From Serilophus lunatus (lineage: Eukaryota; Chordata; Aves; Passeriformes; Eurylaimidae), in contig VXBA01006143.1 in assembly GCA_013399895.1 (NCBI GenBank), positions 104,590 to 168,589 of the forward strand: a stretch of DNA of 64,000 nucleotides, written 5' to 3'. A program made the position numbers and the translations under genes. The notes under the pieces were generated by a model, which did no database searches, had not been told where the DNA came from, and was given only the letters and a program-made list of their open reading frames with translations. This document shows, piece after piece, positions 1 through 14,067 of this stretch. Each line of letters starts with the position of its first letter. Positions within the stretch are counted from its first letter, which is position 1.

Positions 1-205
1 GTGATCCCTGGGAACCGTGTGTGTGATCCCTGGGAACCGTGTGTGTGATCCCTGGGAACTGTGTGTGATCCCTGGGAACCATGTGTGTGATCCTTTGGGA
101 ACCGTGTGTGTGATCCTTTGGGAACCGTGTGTGTGATCCCTGGGAACCGTGTGTGTGATCCCCTGGGAATGGCCCAACCCTCGGGAACCGTGCGATCCCC
201 GGGGA
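1..205. repeat. 22-bp minisatellite (window starts inside it)
   Basis: About seven and a half head-to-tail copies of a roughly 22-base unit, GTGATCCCTGGGAACCGTGT plus GT, with units of 20 to 23 bases. Two units carry CCTTT in place of CCCT. The array decays after about 175 into a GC-rich stretch that still contains CGGGAACCGTG and CCGGGGAAC remnants. The left edge of the window cuts the array, so its full length is unknown. Confidence 0.93.
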
Positions 206-3200
206 ACAGCCCACCCCTCCCGCCCGCAGCTCCCACATGGGATCCCACAGGGAGCGCTGATGGTCCTGCCCGGCCAGAAGGGCACGGAAAGTCCCAGTTT
301 CGGTAACTCTGCAGCGCACTTTGACTTGGTTGTTATAATTTAAGAAACGATCCAGTTAAGCCACGTTCCGTAGGGCTTGTCAGGTACTGAGGCCCTTGAC
401 TCATGTGACTATTAGAAGGTATTAAAAATAACCCTTCAACAAACATCCCCCAAAACATTGCTGGAAGTTAAGTGTATTTGGAGGAAGCAAGGAGGGACAG
501 AGGGGACACAAGCAGATTTTGGCTGTGGCAGCATTTCATCTTGCAGGGTTCAACGTGGTTCTAAGCAGGTTTTTGGGAGTTCTTGGAATGCGACATGCCA
601 GGACTGAGTCACCTGATGCATTATTTATATTAGAACACTGTGGGGACACATCACAGAGTTGTTTTGAAAGCAGAGGGGCATGGAACTAAAATGTAAAGAT
701 CTCAGTTTGGTAAAGAACCCGGTGTGGTTCTGGTTGGAGAACACAAACTCTCCTGGAGGGGCCTTTAGGTCACATAATCCTGATGCAAGAACAGTGTTTC
801 TGGCTGCACCCCAGCAGCACCATGTTGCTCTTGACAAGCAAAAAATTCTACATGTGTTCATGGAAACATGGGCTTCCAACTGATCATATCCTAGGAAGAC
901 ACCAGTGCACAGAGCAGCACTTATAAAATCCCCACTAACATCTCAAGAAGGTCCATTTTGGAAGAAAAAGTGTAATTCACAATGAGAAACTACATCTCTA
1001 CTAAATGGAATTCTTTCCTTCAAACACAACCAAGAGATGAAAGGATGAGTTTTAAAGAGCTGAACACTGCTCCCTGGTTATTCTCTGATGCAGAAGTCCT
1101 TTCCAGTTTTCAGACAAAGATTACCAGTCTCTACTGTTCAAATGGAGTATAATCAAGTATAATCTGTGTTACTGTTGTAATATTTAGAATTTTGTAAACT
1201 ACAAGTAAGTTTCTCACCTGTTTGTGACAATCATGTTTCGTTTAAAAACAAAAAAACCACAAACAAACCCAAACAAAAAGTAATTAGCAATGAGTTGATT
1301 TTTTTTTTTTAAATACTAACCTTTGCTCGTAAAGTGACACTTATTAACCAGGAGGCGTCATTTAGTATGGAAACAAGGTAACACCATTTTGAACAATGGA
1401 GCTCACGGGTTACTGATGTTGAGTAACAGATAAAACTCCAGTGGAAAGCAAGCTGCAGGCATTCTGCTGACAGAGTGGCTTGTTACTGAACACTTTTGAC
1501 TGTCACTATGAGCATTTAACAGCTCAGGGTTATAATGACTGCAGTGCTGTAATGCAGTCCTGTGTTGTGATTGAGCCCTGACTCAGCCTGTGAGTCAGGA
1601 AAGGCTGAACTGGGGGCAGGTGCTGTATTTTCAGAGCAATTCAGACTTCCCTTCAGATTACCAGCACAAACAACACATAGACAGCAGTTCTTACACACAT
1701 TTTGGCATTCCTGAGAAAGGCTGCTTGAAGATTTTTGAAAGGGAGCTTCACTCTGATGGCTCCTGAACAACCAAGTTGTAACAATTTGTGTGTGTGTAGT
1801 GGGGCTAAATATTAGTTTGATCATAGGTATGGAAGGGCATATTACCACTGATTCCAGGGGAGAAGTATTAGTTGGGTTACCCAACCTTTCCTTTTTCCTT
1901 GCCAGGTACTTATTCCCTCCACACTTGGAAGGATATAAACAATTAGTCCACAGAATTTCAGAAGATGCCAGATGTCCTTCAGAGTGTACAAACCTGTTTT
2001 ACAGGCTGCTGCACACAGGAATTGTGTAAACTCAAACACTACATTTTTAACTGGGCTAGTAGTTTGTTTTTCCACTTAGGAACAGCTGGTATCCAAAACA
2101 AGACCTAAGGGGAACCATGATAATTTATTTTACTGGTAAAATATCTACTGAAGTGTAAATAGTCATGTTCTCTTTAGGTTTTAAAGCATTACAAAAGCTT
2201 TTCTTGTTTAAATCTCTTTTGCATCAAAATGTTTGGAATGAATATACTGGCTTTTCATTCAAGAAATACTAAAATGATTTTCTTATTGAGAACCACCCAT
2301 ACAAATCCATCCTTACATCATGACTCAAATTATCAAAGCACTACTTAGAAAAGAAGGGGTTCACATGTGGGGACTGGGGTACAGAGAAATAGTCACATTT
2401 CCATCCCTTTAGTCAAAGAGCTGAAGCAGAAGGGAAAGATCTATTTCCCCAGAGGGCTTCAAGGTGCTCACCACCTACAGGTAACTTACTCAACCCCAAA
2501 CCAGCAGCAATCTCAAAAGGGAAGGAGAGCAGTTTTAGGGTCCTGGGTTATGAGTGAATTGACTCAGTTTACTTTGCCTGCTCAGGTAACTTGCTGAACC
2601 CCTGGAAAATGGGAAAGGAACCTTTTGGCTGGGCTGGGGAGGAGCAGCAAAGGAATACAAGTTCCCTTTCTGGTAAGGCAGGAAGCTGAAATCCGACTGA
2701 CGCACTGTGAGCCATGCCCTGAAATTTAAAGGTATTCAAATGTGTACAGGAGTTAAGCACTGAAATGAGTAGCTTGATCTTTAGAATTGCTTTGAAGTCA
2801 GAACGAGTCCTTAAAAACGAAGCCAAAAGAACAAGTTATTTACTTAGGAGGAAGAAAACACAGGAGGTAAGAGGGAAATGATGGAAAGTTTGAACAGGTG
2901 TCAGGAGATTATAAATTGATGTTCTTCAACTCTGGCAAATTCTCTTTCCAGGTAGTCTGTGGAGATGTAGCTGAGAACTAGAGAATAGAAAACACAACTA
3001 CATTTCAGCATCATGGCTTTGTCAAGAGCCAAGTCTATTCTAAGCTTTGCTGGGGTTCCTGTGAGTGTAAGTGAATTATAAAGAGGCTTTTATATTTACA
3101 CAAGTCTAATCCAAACTAAGATATCTTCCCCTGGAACCATTTTTTTTCACTGATTGTTATTTAAGAAAGGCTGCTTTTGACCTGTTCCTCTCCCTCTGCC

Positions 3201-4844
3201 GGACACTGACAGAACTGCTGTGTGAATGTTGTCTCACAGCAATGTGTTTGAAGCTGTTTGATTGGAAGGGTTTCAAACCAAAGTCTTTGGTTTTCCAAAT
3301 GTAGCACCACAGCACAATCTCTCTTTCACAATTCATTGTAAACCTACTCCAAGTTTGCAAAGGAATTTAGCAAACTAACTCTTACACATTTCACTGAGGG
3401 TTGGGGATGAGAACTTCTGAGCTGGATTCTTGTTTTTGTGGATTCCAATCTGGAGATAAAAACTTTCTCTTGGAGCATTTGAACACATACTGCAGCCTTC
3501 AAAAAGGGCATAAACCTAATTGTTTTTACTCTAAATAGAAAAAGAAATACATGGATCCGTACACCAAAATACCAGTTTATAATTCTTTGTATCCATCTTA
3601 GCTCTCAAACACTTCACGTGCTCAGTTCATTATCTTCCGAGGCAGTAATGTGTGTCTCTCACTTTTGTATCGATACACAACCTTTCTTTCTCTCTAAAAA
3701 TAAGGACTGAAAGTTCTTTTTACAAGAGCCATCCTTTTTTTTCAGGTGGCTTTAATTGGAGGCTCAGAATTCTCAGCTGTGTGATCTATTGCTTAGCTAT
3801 TGTGTATTGTTCAGATCTGAAACATCTCTAAGTTGAGTGTTGGTTTTCTTTTCAATGTGACCCTCTTTGAATGCACAGTCTTTTCAGTGACACCTTAGAG
3901 AGAATTTCTTCTGTAGGTTTGATACCACAAGCCTCCAGACTGAAAAGTAGGAGGAGAAGGGTGGGTTAGATAAGTAGTTTTCCTGTCAAAACTGTTTGTT
4001 ATGTGTGTGGGATTTTTGCTATCAAAGCTCAAAATAAACAAAGATGGGGGTTTAGGTGTGCACATTGTGAAGAACCTATAGATAGTTTCTAAGCCTTCTG
4101 ACAGTTAAAAATGTTGTAAATAGCAGAAGAATTGCTTAATGTGGAAGGAATGTGCTGAGCAAAGAACGCGCATCCAAGGAAGGGGAGAGTGAGATCACTC
4201 ATGATGCAAACAGTGAATGAGTCAGGATTAGAAAGGTTAAAGACAGGAGGGAATCTATTCTGAAGAAAGGCAGGGACTATGCAGTTTCAGAGATCTGAAA
4301 GCCAGGTGCAGGACTGCTGGGAGGAGGCATTGTGTCTGTTAAAATATTGAAGCAGCTGAAAATAAATCTTGTTAAGTACAATCCAGACCTCTGTTCCACT
4401 GTTCTTATGCTTTCATCTACATTAGCAACATTTTGATTGGAAAATTAACCTTCTGCTTGCTGAAAGTAAGTCTCTTTCCACCTATACATATGTAGGGTGT
4501 GGAGATCATAGATTCCTTGCAAGAGATAAATGGAAACTCAGGATATTTTTTGCTCCCTATGACCTGAGACAAATTTGAGAATCTCAAGGACTGGGACGCT
4601 GAGTTGACAGAGCAACAATGATAACTTTTAAGTGCCAGATCCTCAGGAGATTTCTTCCACGGGGCTTTAAGCTAATATTGTTCTAGCAGAAGACAAGTAA
4701 CAAAGAGAATTTTCAGTTCTGGGTGCCATTAAATTGTCAGCCTCAAAGTCTGACACACGGGTAAAACAATGCAGAAAAGGTGGCTGGCATTTAAAGTGGA
4801 GTTTGTAGTCTGATATAGATGCACAGGGCACCAAAGAACAGAAG
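206..4844. other. Intergenic DNA, no gene seen
   Basis: The stretch is GC-rich to about 310 and AT-rich single-copy-looking DNA after that. Open frames are short (under 125 codons), lack recognisable domains and are not joined by convincing splice phases. I see no RNA gene or transposon that I can name here. Confidence 0.6.
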
Positions 4845-5385
4845 GACCAGGGCAGTGATTGTCCCCCTGTGCTGGGCACTGGTGAAGCCACACCTCAAGT
4901 GCTGGGTTCAGCTCTGGGTCTCTCTTGGCAAGAAGGACATGGAGGGGCTGGATCGAATCCAGAGAAGAGAAGGGAGCTGGGGAAGGGTCTGGAGCACGAG
5001 TCTGATGAGGAGCAGCTGAGGGAGCTGGGGGGCTCAGCCTGGAGAAAAGTAGGCTCAGGAGGGACATTACTGCTCTCTACAGTGGAGGCTGTATCCTGGT
5101 GGAGATTGGTCTCTTCTCACAGATAACAAGCAGCAGGACACAAGGAAATGGCCTTAAATTGTGCCAGGGGAGGTTTAGATTGGATATTAGGTATCATTTC
5201 TTCACCTAAAAGGTTGCCAAGCACTGCCAAGTCACCATCCCTAGAGAGATTTAAAAGATGTGTGGATGTGACACTTAGGGACATGGTTTAGTGGTGGCCT
5301 TGGCAGTGCTGGGTAAATGGTTGGACTCGATGATCCTTGAGGTGTTTTCCAACCTAAACAATTCGATGATTCTGTGATTCTGAGA
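4845..5385 (+). mobile_element. CR1 LINE 3' end, sense orientation
   Basis: This is a typical avian CR1 tail in sense orientation: a stretch resembling 'gaagccacacctcaagtgct' near 4885, the 'gagggagctggggggctcag' block near 5018, the 'ttggatattaggtatcattt' block near 5179, 'ggttggactcgatgatcctt' near 5320, and a terminus of short repeats TGATTCTG at 5367-5382. CR1 is truncated at the 5' end on insertion, so this is a dead copy without an intact reverse transcriptase. The divergence of internal blocks suggests a fairly old insertion. Confidence 0.93.
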
Positions 5386-8083
5386 TGATTCTCCAGTATC
5401 AAGCAGAACACAGCTGTATCTTGTATAAATTTTTCTAGACCTTTTTTTTTCAAGATAATGAAAATGTTGAATTTAGCACCAAAAATATCAATACAAGGTG
5501 TTAATCCAGGGTACGTAACATGCTGTTTATTCACACCCTTTCTTATTGCAGTGACTCCCTGACATGGAGAAGCTCAGAGTTGCCTTGTCCACTGTTGGAT
5601 TCCACAATATCTTTAGGCCAGATATGCTGCCTTATGAATGTGGTGAGAGTTATATAACACTTATGTTCCTTATGGAAAGTTATACATCCTGCCTGACTGT
5701 CTCCAGGGCGGGGGGAAGAGAAAACTGGTTCCATGTGGGATTTTCATATGCTTTCTTTTCTCCTTCTTAATTCTCTGGAATTCCAGTTGAGGGAGCATGT
5801 TGTCCATTAGAGATCCCTTAAGATTTTTCAGTAATAACTAAGGCAGAATGGCATTGTTGTTATAAAGAAAGAATAACAGTGTCATGGGATTTCAAAGCTG
5901 TTCCTCTATGGCTAGTGAACATGTTAACATTGTTGCAGCAAATAATTACTTCTCAATAAAGTTGTGAGAATGAAATACTGAGTTTCTAAATTGCCCTAGT
6001 GACTCCAGAAACATTCTGTGCCAGGATTCTTCTTCCAGAGCAGGCAATTTGCATGGGGAATTATTCTGGAATGGTGATGGATAAATCAATTACAATTTTC
6101 CTCCTGTCTTGAGAGAGAGCACATATTGGCACGGTGAAGCTGTATGTGAGAATTTGAAAAAAGCAATTGTGTATTACCTAAATTTATTCACAAACACTGA
6201 ATAGCTGGAGAATTTGGTTAAAATCCCCAAAAGAAAATTTCTTGTTCGACTTTAGTGTATGCCAAACACTTCACATTGTTCATAGCTGTTCATACACACT
6301 TATTTTCATTGTAACTCCAGTACTCCCATTTGAATTGTACCACTGATTATTTTGTTTTGTCCACCTGCAAAGTCACTGAAATAATGATATATTGGAGATT
6401 ATTTTTCTAACACAAAATATAAGTGCTTATATTAAGAAATGAAAAAAAAAAAGATGTTTACATTCTGTAAAAACTATTGTACCAACATAAAAATATCACT
6501 GGCTTTCTAACAAGCATTGGCTTAACTCAGACTTGCACAATTACTGTTTTATGCATTGTCCTTAGTGGTTACATAACTATTTTGGCACATGTGAAATGTC
6601 AGAAAGATGAAAAGGTATCTTCTTTCCCCAAAGGGTTTATAGTCTGTTAGCACTGCTTTCCTGGGCTTATGCACTTTGTCTTTTCTACAAGTTGGTTCCC
6701 AGCTCAGTCAGCTTTGAGCACAGTAGGGGACACAGAAGTTGTCTGTGATTTAGTTGACAATGTTTATATTATTATTATTTTAATTACTGTTTTAAAGGAA
6801 CATTTTTTCTCATTGGTTGTTTTGTTCTTTAATTTTTTTTGGAAATACTAGATGTAGAAACAGCAACATCACTCTTTTCAAAGCAGTGGTCTAATTAAAA
6901 TGTGCTGAACCAAAGAGACAAAATCCACATTGTTCCTGATTTTGCCCTGTGTGCAAATGACACTAAACAATATTTTTTCTAAAAAGAGCATTGTTCTTTG
7001 CAGCTTGTAAAAGTTAATGAACATGATGAATCCTTTCTTTTATTTACTAGCAGTGTGTACCCCATTCCTAGGACAGCTTATCTCCTCCCAGCCATACAGC
7101 TAAAGCAAACTCTTCACAAAATAGGGATTTCTGAAAACAATCATTCCAGAGAGTTTCAACACTTTTTTAGGAGATGAGGGTCTGTAACATTCCTGTTCCT
7201 TGCAGTGCAGGAACTTTTGGGAAGAAAAAGTGGTGGGTTTTTTTCTATGTACATTGATCTCACAGATTTTTAGGATTGTTGAGATGAGGTATTTTATAAG
7301 GGACTTTTTTTCTTTGGACTTAGTCTGTAAGTGGCTTTAGAGTATTGGAGGGGACTCAGACCAAGCCTGTACTATAAGATTAGACAGTGTAAGTCAGCTG
7401 CCTTAGTGAGTGGAAAAAAAAGAGCTGTGCCAGCACAAAACCACCAATGTAGATCAACTATACAGCCAGAAGAATCCCTTTGTCAGCCTAGCTAGTGTTG
7501 TTTGTGAAGAGAATGTAATAGTCTAGCAGAAAACCCTCTTTCTCTTGGGAAGGGCTGTGTAATGATGCCAGCAGAATTTCTGAAGTACTATCAGGCAAAA
7601 AAGCTGGCACGAGCATGAACAGAGAAACCCTGAGAAGTGCCAAAACAAAACCTTGTTGTTGGAGTTATGTGTGGTAAACAGACCTTAAGTCACTGTTCTG
7701 TGACAGATGAATTTCAATCTTTATGTTTAATTATTGACACGACAGTATTACTTGTGTTGATTTTGCATTCAGAGTTTTCATTTTATTATTTTGGCTTTGA
7801 CACAGAAGCTTTTTTCAAACTAAATAGTGGAAGATAAAATTCTCTTTACTTTTTTTCAGGTGACCATTTTCTTTCAGAAAACACTAATTTAACATGTTAG
7901 AAATGAGGACTCATACGGATTTCTGGAAGAATTTGGTTTCTGCAGATGTTTAAGGAAACAACAGCCAAATGTGGATTCATGGCAGGCAATGGTCTGGCTG
8001 GATGTTCAGTGCTTGGTGTGCCCATATTCTACCAAAGCAACTGTGTCTGTTCTGCTCACATATAAATGTAAGCCTGTAAACCT

Positions 8084-8086
<3 letters not shown>
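5386..8086. other. Intergenic DNA, no gene seen
   Basis: AT-rich DNA with many short homopolymer runs. Small open frames are scattered on both strands, none with a recognisable domain or splice context. Confidence 0.55.

Positions 8087-8122
<36 letters not shown>
8087..8122. repeat. (GT)18 microsatellite
   Basis: An uninterrupted run of 18 GT dinucleotides, likely length-polymorphic. The valine/cysteine-rich open frame across it is a by-product of the repeat. Confidence 0.97.
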
Positions 8123-8124
<2 letters not shown>

Positions 8125-11100
8125 AACTCCGAAGTACCTCCTGGTCTGTGTTGTGCTGTTTCCTACCTGTGCTCCCTCCACCAATAAAAATTATTTGATT
8201 TTTTGAAATCCTGTTCAGCAGTTTGATACCCTAAGAGAATTAACAGTGTGCTAAAATTATTCTTCTAAACAACAAACAGATGTTCTGCTGCTTCCTACTG
8301 CAGATTTGAAGTTCAGAGAAGAGTTGTCAGTGATTGAGAATCACATTAGGAGAGCAAACAAGTGTACTTCATCCTGGTCTTTATAAATTGTCCCCAGGTG
8401 TCACTCCTGAGTCAGAAACGTTTTAGAGGCAAATCTGAGAATTGGTTTTCCTTTTTTTTTTTTTTTTTCCCAGTTGTTTCTGCAACTGATACTTTTAAAA
8501 TTTCTTTCCCATTATTCTCTGTAATAATGTCAATTCCATCAGGACAGTTTAACTTGTCTGAATTTTATTATTCTTAGAGGAAATCTTGGGGAGTTTTTGA
8601 ACTGAAGCTACAGTAATACAGCTGCAGAAATACCTCCCTGGCAACACTTTGTGGATTTATGGTTAAACAACATTATTGTATTTGATAAGTCCTTTCTTAT
8701 TTTGTACAACTGATAATTTCTGTCATCCTTTTGGAGCAAAATCGAATTACAAGAAGAAAACATTTATTAGTATAAACATGTAACTGTGGACATGCAAGCT
8801 CTGTGAAACCTATAACAGAAAAAAATCTGAAATGAATTTGCTGGTAAATAAGCCATATATTTATTATTCTCTAAAGATAAACACCTCTGTAGCAGAACCT
8901 TCATTCCAGTCATCTCATTTTTTTGTGTGGATGTGTGTGCACAATCTTCATATAACAAAATAGTGTTCTCCTTAGAGGATTTAATATGTATTATAGAAGG
9001 CAGTGGATAAATTATTAACATAACTACAGTTTCTAAGTAACAGTATCCTTATCTTAATGAATTTATTCTTAATGCTTCTTGGTTTTGTTTCATTTATTGG
9101 CTGAATCCAATATTCTACTTTATAAACAGGTTCTGGACTCAGGTGTTCCTTCTCCCATATTAAAGCCAGTTGGTATAGTGCACTTCTCCCAACAAAGTGC
9201 ATAAAGTTTTGTCTTGTTTTAATAACATTAATTCCCTTCTATCAAAATTACTCAAAATTAAAGGTTGCACAGAATCTTGTTAAGGTAGAAAATTTATTCC
9301 TTACATCTGGACATGGATTTTGAAATAATGTGTGTTTTAAACGTGTAGCAAGATCTGTCACTGGGAATTATTGCTTATCAAGATCTTCTGATTACAGGCT
9401 TGCTTTCACACCCTTGAGAAGTAGGACTTTTGGATGTTAGGATGTGCAGAAAACAAGGGCAACAGACCATGACAACCATGGTTCCTCACAGTTTTTCTAA
9501 TCATTTCTTGTCTCTGTTTTGTCCTTCCATACATCAAAGGAACTGTATACAGGTAAGGAGAAAGGGCTGTGACTTGTATGGTGACTGTTTATATCCATGG
9601 CACATTAGAGACCCTTTACTGTCATTGCTCCCCAGTTTCCTATGTGTGAAAAATGTATTGCTCAGTAATCAAAAGATTTGTGTTTTGGGAATTAGCTTAT
9701 CCCTGAAGGCTGTAAGCTTTGGGAAATAGTAGTCAGACTGTAGGAGTAAAATTGTTGCTGTAAGAGACAGCATCATTCTCCAGAGCTCTGATGAAATGAG
9801 CTGTATTTTGCCTTTTAACTGGGGGGAAGTTTCCTAGAGTTTGATTGAAAACATAAGACTCTTTTGTATTTATTTTGTGTCTTATGATAAATACGTTTGA
9901 GCTCTAACTGGCCCTGTAGCAAAGCTGTTTCTGGCCAACTGAGAGTGAAAGTATACCTGCCATAATACCTTATGATTCCACACATACAATATCAAATAAT
10001 TAGACAGAAATTTCTACTGTACTTAGAGTTTGACACGACTTTTCTAATGAAGGCATTGGTGCCTCAGTTGCCAAACATGTACTCCATGGTGGACTTAGTT
10101 TCACATCCCTAGTAGGTAATCAGCTGTTTCTTTTTTTTTCCCTGTTTTGTTTCTGGCCTTTTTCCAGGCACTAGGAAGTAAAACTCCATGAACTGCCTGG
10201 ATTAAGGAATTAAAGCTGCTTTCCATGGAGCCTTCCTTGTGCCTCAGAGGACATGGAGTGAAGAGCAGGACTATCCCTTTCACTAACACCAACACATTTA
10301 ATCAGCTTAGCTGTATATAATCTAATCATATCTTTGGTGACCTCCAGATCAGTCTTACTAATTAGACATGAATCATTTCTGTGCAAAAATAGTCTGCTTT
10401 AGAATATATCCCACTACACTTGAGTGACAAAATATTTTAGGAATCGCCATACTAACATTTGTGCATATCACACAGCAGATGGACTAAAGTTCAATGACAG
10501 CATGCTGTTTTGGAGAGAGGGATTTTGTGTAGACAAGAAAAGCCCTTGCCAATGAGGAAAAACAGATGCACTTCTTCTGCACACGGAAAACAGAGGAAAG
10601 AATTTAATAGCAAAAGCTCAAGTAGTTATGAAGACTCTAATAATACTACCTATGACAGGAGTTATATCCTGTAGTTCCTTTCATTGATAGTTGTCTCACA
10701 AAGCAATGTAAATCTTACACTCCTCTCTTCAATATTTTTCCAGAGGTCCTATATTTGGGTTATATCTACTGGAATTCATCAATAGATCATTTTAAAACAT
10801 AACAGCACTGAGTTCACAGTACGCCTTGAGAATCTCTCTTTAAATATTATCTGTTCTATACAATTTCTTCCAAACTACTGTCAGTGTTGCTCTATCAAAA
10901 GATGTGCAGAGGGTTATGGAAAGGGGAAGAATGTGCATTGCCTGGAAGATACAAAATCTGTACAAAGTTAAGATTGTCTTCTTTCCAATCCCCCTTTGGA
11001 CTGCTTTGTATTTCCAGGGACACCCTCAGCAAGAACAGCAGCAGCCTTGGGTTCTTTTTCTTCTGAGCACATCAAGACTTCAGTTTGTTTCCCGAAAATG

Positions 11101-11929
11101 TTAGTTTCTTAATCTGCTTGAGAAAAATTATGAGTTTCAAACTTAGATGGCTATCTTACACCTCACTGAGGTGTGTGTTTGTTTGGGGTTTTATGAGGGG
11201 GTTTTTTGTCTGTTTTTTTCCAGATCATCCAGAAAGGTGCTATGAGCTGGAAAGTAAAACATAGGTCCATATCATGAACTTATTACCCCTTGTTTCATCA
11301 GGCCATCCTAAACAGATTCAGACCAGTCCAGGTTACCTTAGACTTAACTGAGTTATTTAAGACAGTTAGAAAAATTCTTGAGTGGTATTTTGAGGACGAA
11401 CTGGTTTTCCAGAAAAGATTCATCACATTTGTTGCACAATAATACCTTTTGGAATGCATCTTGTCTATAAGTTACCAATGATGTATTTTCATTTGCTTGA
11501 GCATAGCACAGGGGCCTAAAGTTTGATTTCAGACTTGCTTTTGAACCTCAGAAGAATCTGAGCTATAAAATTGACCATCTTTCCAGATTTCAGAAGTGAA
11601 ATTTGTAAGTTTCAGGGATGAAATCATGTCTGCATCAACTGCACCAGAGAAAGTATTCTTACTCTTGGGTTAATCTAAGTGGTGGTTGTGTTGACAACTT
11701 CAGTACCTTTCCCCTGGAATTCATAAATCATATTTGGGGATAGCAACAGTGGGCATAGAGAAGAAATGTTCTAAGCAGTGTCTATATCCATTGTAGACAT
11801 ATCTTATTCTTTCCTTGCTTTTGGATCAACATTTCTCTTACTAAGCCCCTTCTCCCCAGTTTTGATGAATAGAACCACTTCATATGGTTGTAGGATCCGT
11901 TACAGTTAAAAGTACAGCAGGAGTGCATC
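8123..11929. other. Intergenic DNA, no gene seen
   Basis: AT-rich DNA with a poly-T run near 8450-8470. No exon set, RNA gene or named repeat could be supported. Confidence 0.55.
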
Positions 11930-12030
11930 ACAAAGTCCAACCAAGGCAAATGTAAGGTCTTGCACCTGGGAAAACACAATCCAGGAGTGTAGCATAGGCT
12001 GGGATCTTTCACTGAACTCAATGGATTATA
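11930..12030 (+). mobile_element. Old CR1 LINE fragment, sense
   Basis: The segment reading 'atgtaaggtcttgcacctgg' at 11950-11969, followed by 'aggctgggatc', matches the internal CR1 block downstream of the reverse transcriptase domain as commonly seen in bird genomes. The ends are vague because the flanks are diverged. Confidence 0.72.
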
Positions 12031-13855
12031 TTGATAAAAGCTTAAAGTATTGGACCGAGCTTGTCTGTCCTGAAATTTACTTACTGCACCTCTGGATACC
12101 ATGGAGACACTTTAATGAGAAAAAGTTAAACAGCATCTTAAAAGCAAAAGCTCTGTGCACAAGCTACCAAATGGTGCTTCATCAGAAACAGGAATGACAT
12201 CTGAGCCATTATCTAAGGTTTCTTCCCAGGAATGTGAATGTATGAACCAAGTCAGAATCCCATTTTGACTTCCTGGTGAAATTCTTGGCATAACCTATGA
12301 CCTGTATCCTTATTTTCTTTTGTCACACCTAAATCAGATTTTGTCAATTCCTATTTATCCACTAATCTTGAAGAGGAAGAAAAGCCTTCAGCTGTGCACC
12401 TGGCTCATAGAAACAAGTGCAGAAGACACAATAAGCATTTCCATCTGCTAGAGATTAAAATAAAGATTTGTTAGACTGTTCCACTCCAGTTTGTGTATTC
12501 CCACATGGGGCATTTTGTGGGAAAATAAGTCTCATACATAGTAATGTGGTATGAAATTACAATCCCTTATACAATATGACTTTTTTCTCTTTCTGTGGTC
12601 AAAAAAAGCAATTAACTTAAATATGGAAAAGACAATTTTAATTATAAATAAGCCTGTAATTGTGATCTATCTGTGGACTGAGGCAGTTGTTGCTACTTGC
12701 TAGATATTAACAGTTAACTTTGTGTTTAAAATAAATTATATTAGATTAAAACATCAAGATAGAAGTTAGCTGTGTAAAATGTTTTCATTGTGGCAGTCTG
12801 TTGTCAAAGCTTTTTCTTTTTCCTGTGAGAAGACCAAATAAATTTTCAGAAATGTTACATTCACATCTACCTGGCTGGCAAAGAGGTGTCCTATATGCCT
12901 GTTTTTCCATGTTGGGTACTGCAGTTTTTAGTTTAGTGACAGTTCTGTATTATGGAAAAAAAAGGGAAAAATGCAGATAATATTTTGAATAAAAATTGTA
13001 AAATATTAATAAAGCTCTTTCATGATTAGACTGTAATCTCGAATTTCTCATATCACCGTGGTTTAAATTTCTCATATAACTATGGTTATAAGCAAAAAAT
13101 AGTTAAAATCCCAAAAATGAACCAAGCAAAAAAGCCAACCAAAACCTTGTAGATTAGATAAATGAGAGTACTTTGGAATTAAGGAGCAATATCTCAGTGA
13201 TTGAATCTCTAGATTTTGTCATTCCATTATACCTGAAGGTCTTAGAAGTATTTTATACAACAAAATTACGAAGTACTTGTTGAACTTGTAATGTAACAAC
13301 ATCTCATTTAAAGTCAGAAACCCATTCATTTACAAGAAGTAGTTCTTTCATCATGTGCTCTAAGTGTTATTGTCCATCCAGGGAAATGGGTCCAAAGGAA
13401 GTTGCCTGAAGTTATGCAGTGAGTGAGACGCAAATGTAGAAACTGAACTGGTTGTATCTTCCTACTGCTGTGTCTCTTGCCTCTATTTGTTTTCATCTCA
13501 TGTTCTTTGGACTGGGAGAAAAAGTAAGCATTGCATATTGTGTCATAATTACTGCAGCTCAACACCATGAAAAAAACACACAGAGTTTCAGAGACAAGAA
13601 CAATTATTGACTCCTGTTTGGAGATCTTCTTCTTTTCTGCACTTGGCAAAGTTTAGCACCTGTCCAAGAAACATCTTCTATAAATAACCATTTTCTGTTT
13701 CAGACAAAATTGGTGCAGCTGCTCAGTTTTTCTACAATTGTCAATTGCCAAAAAAGGAACAGTAATTCCTTGGGGACCTCAGGGTTAGATCCTTCTTATG
13801 TAACATGATGTACATCGTGGAGCTGTGATGGAGGTCCATTATTGCTCGCTCCTCT
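12031..13855. other. Intergenic DNA upstream of TNFRSF17
   Basis: AT-rich DNA with no coding structure. The last few hundred bases should contain the BCMA promoter and 5' UTR, but I can point to no TATA box or CpG island. Confidence 0.5.
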
Positions 13856-13952
13856 TAGAGTTGCTCAAACTGAGAACTGAGAAGTCCTTTGTAGATGATC
13901 CTCATTCTTTTGCAGTTTCCGTGGCTTTCTAGTTCCATAATTACTGACCCTG

Positions 13953-14067
13953 ATGGCGCAGTGCCCCAAAAATGAATACTTTGATCACTTGCTGCTCTCC
14001 TGTAAGCCCTGTCATCTCCGATGTTCCACTGCGCCACCGCCGTCATGTGAGAGCTACTGTGATAAAA
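13953..14067 (+). CDS. TNFRSF17: TNFRSF17 exon 1 coding part
   Basis: Residues 1-38: the whole extracellular cysteine-rich domain, beginning MAQCPKNEYFDHLL. The donor is A|gtaagt at 14067/14068, phase 1. The 5' UTR extends upstream. A pyrimidine/AG motif at about 13909-13915 could be an acceptor of an upstream non-coding exon, which is unproven. Confidence 0.95.

Noticed and set aside
7971..8198. Open frame with a valine/cysteine run
   Set aside because: It is produced by translating the (GT)18 microsatellite.
206..13850. A search for exons of GSPT1, which lies upstream of TNFRSF17 in mammals
   Set aside because: No block with recognisable GSPT1 coding sequence was seen on the minus strand, so the neighbour is presumably to the left of the window.
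13855..14046. 63-codon minus-strand frame over TNFRSF17 exon 1
   Set aside because: It is a shadow of the BCMA coding exon; the plus strand has the conserved cysteine pattern and splice sites.
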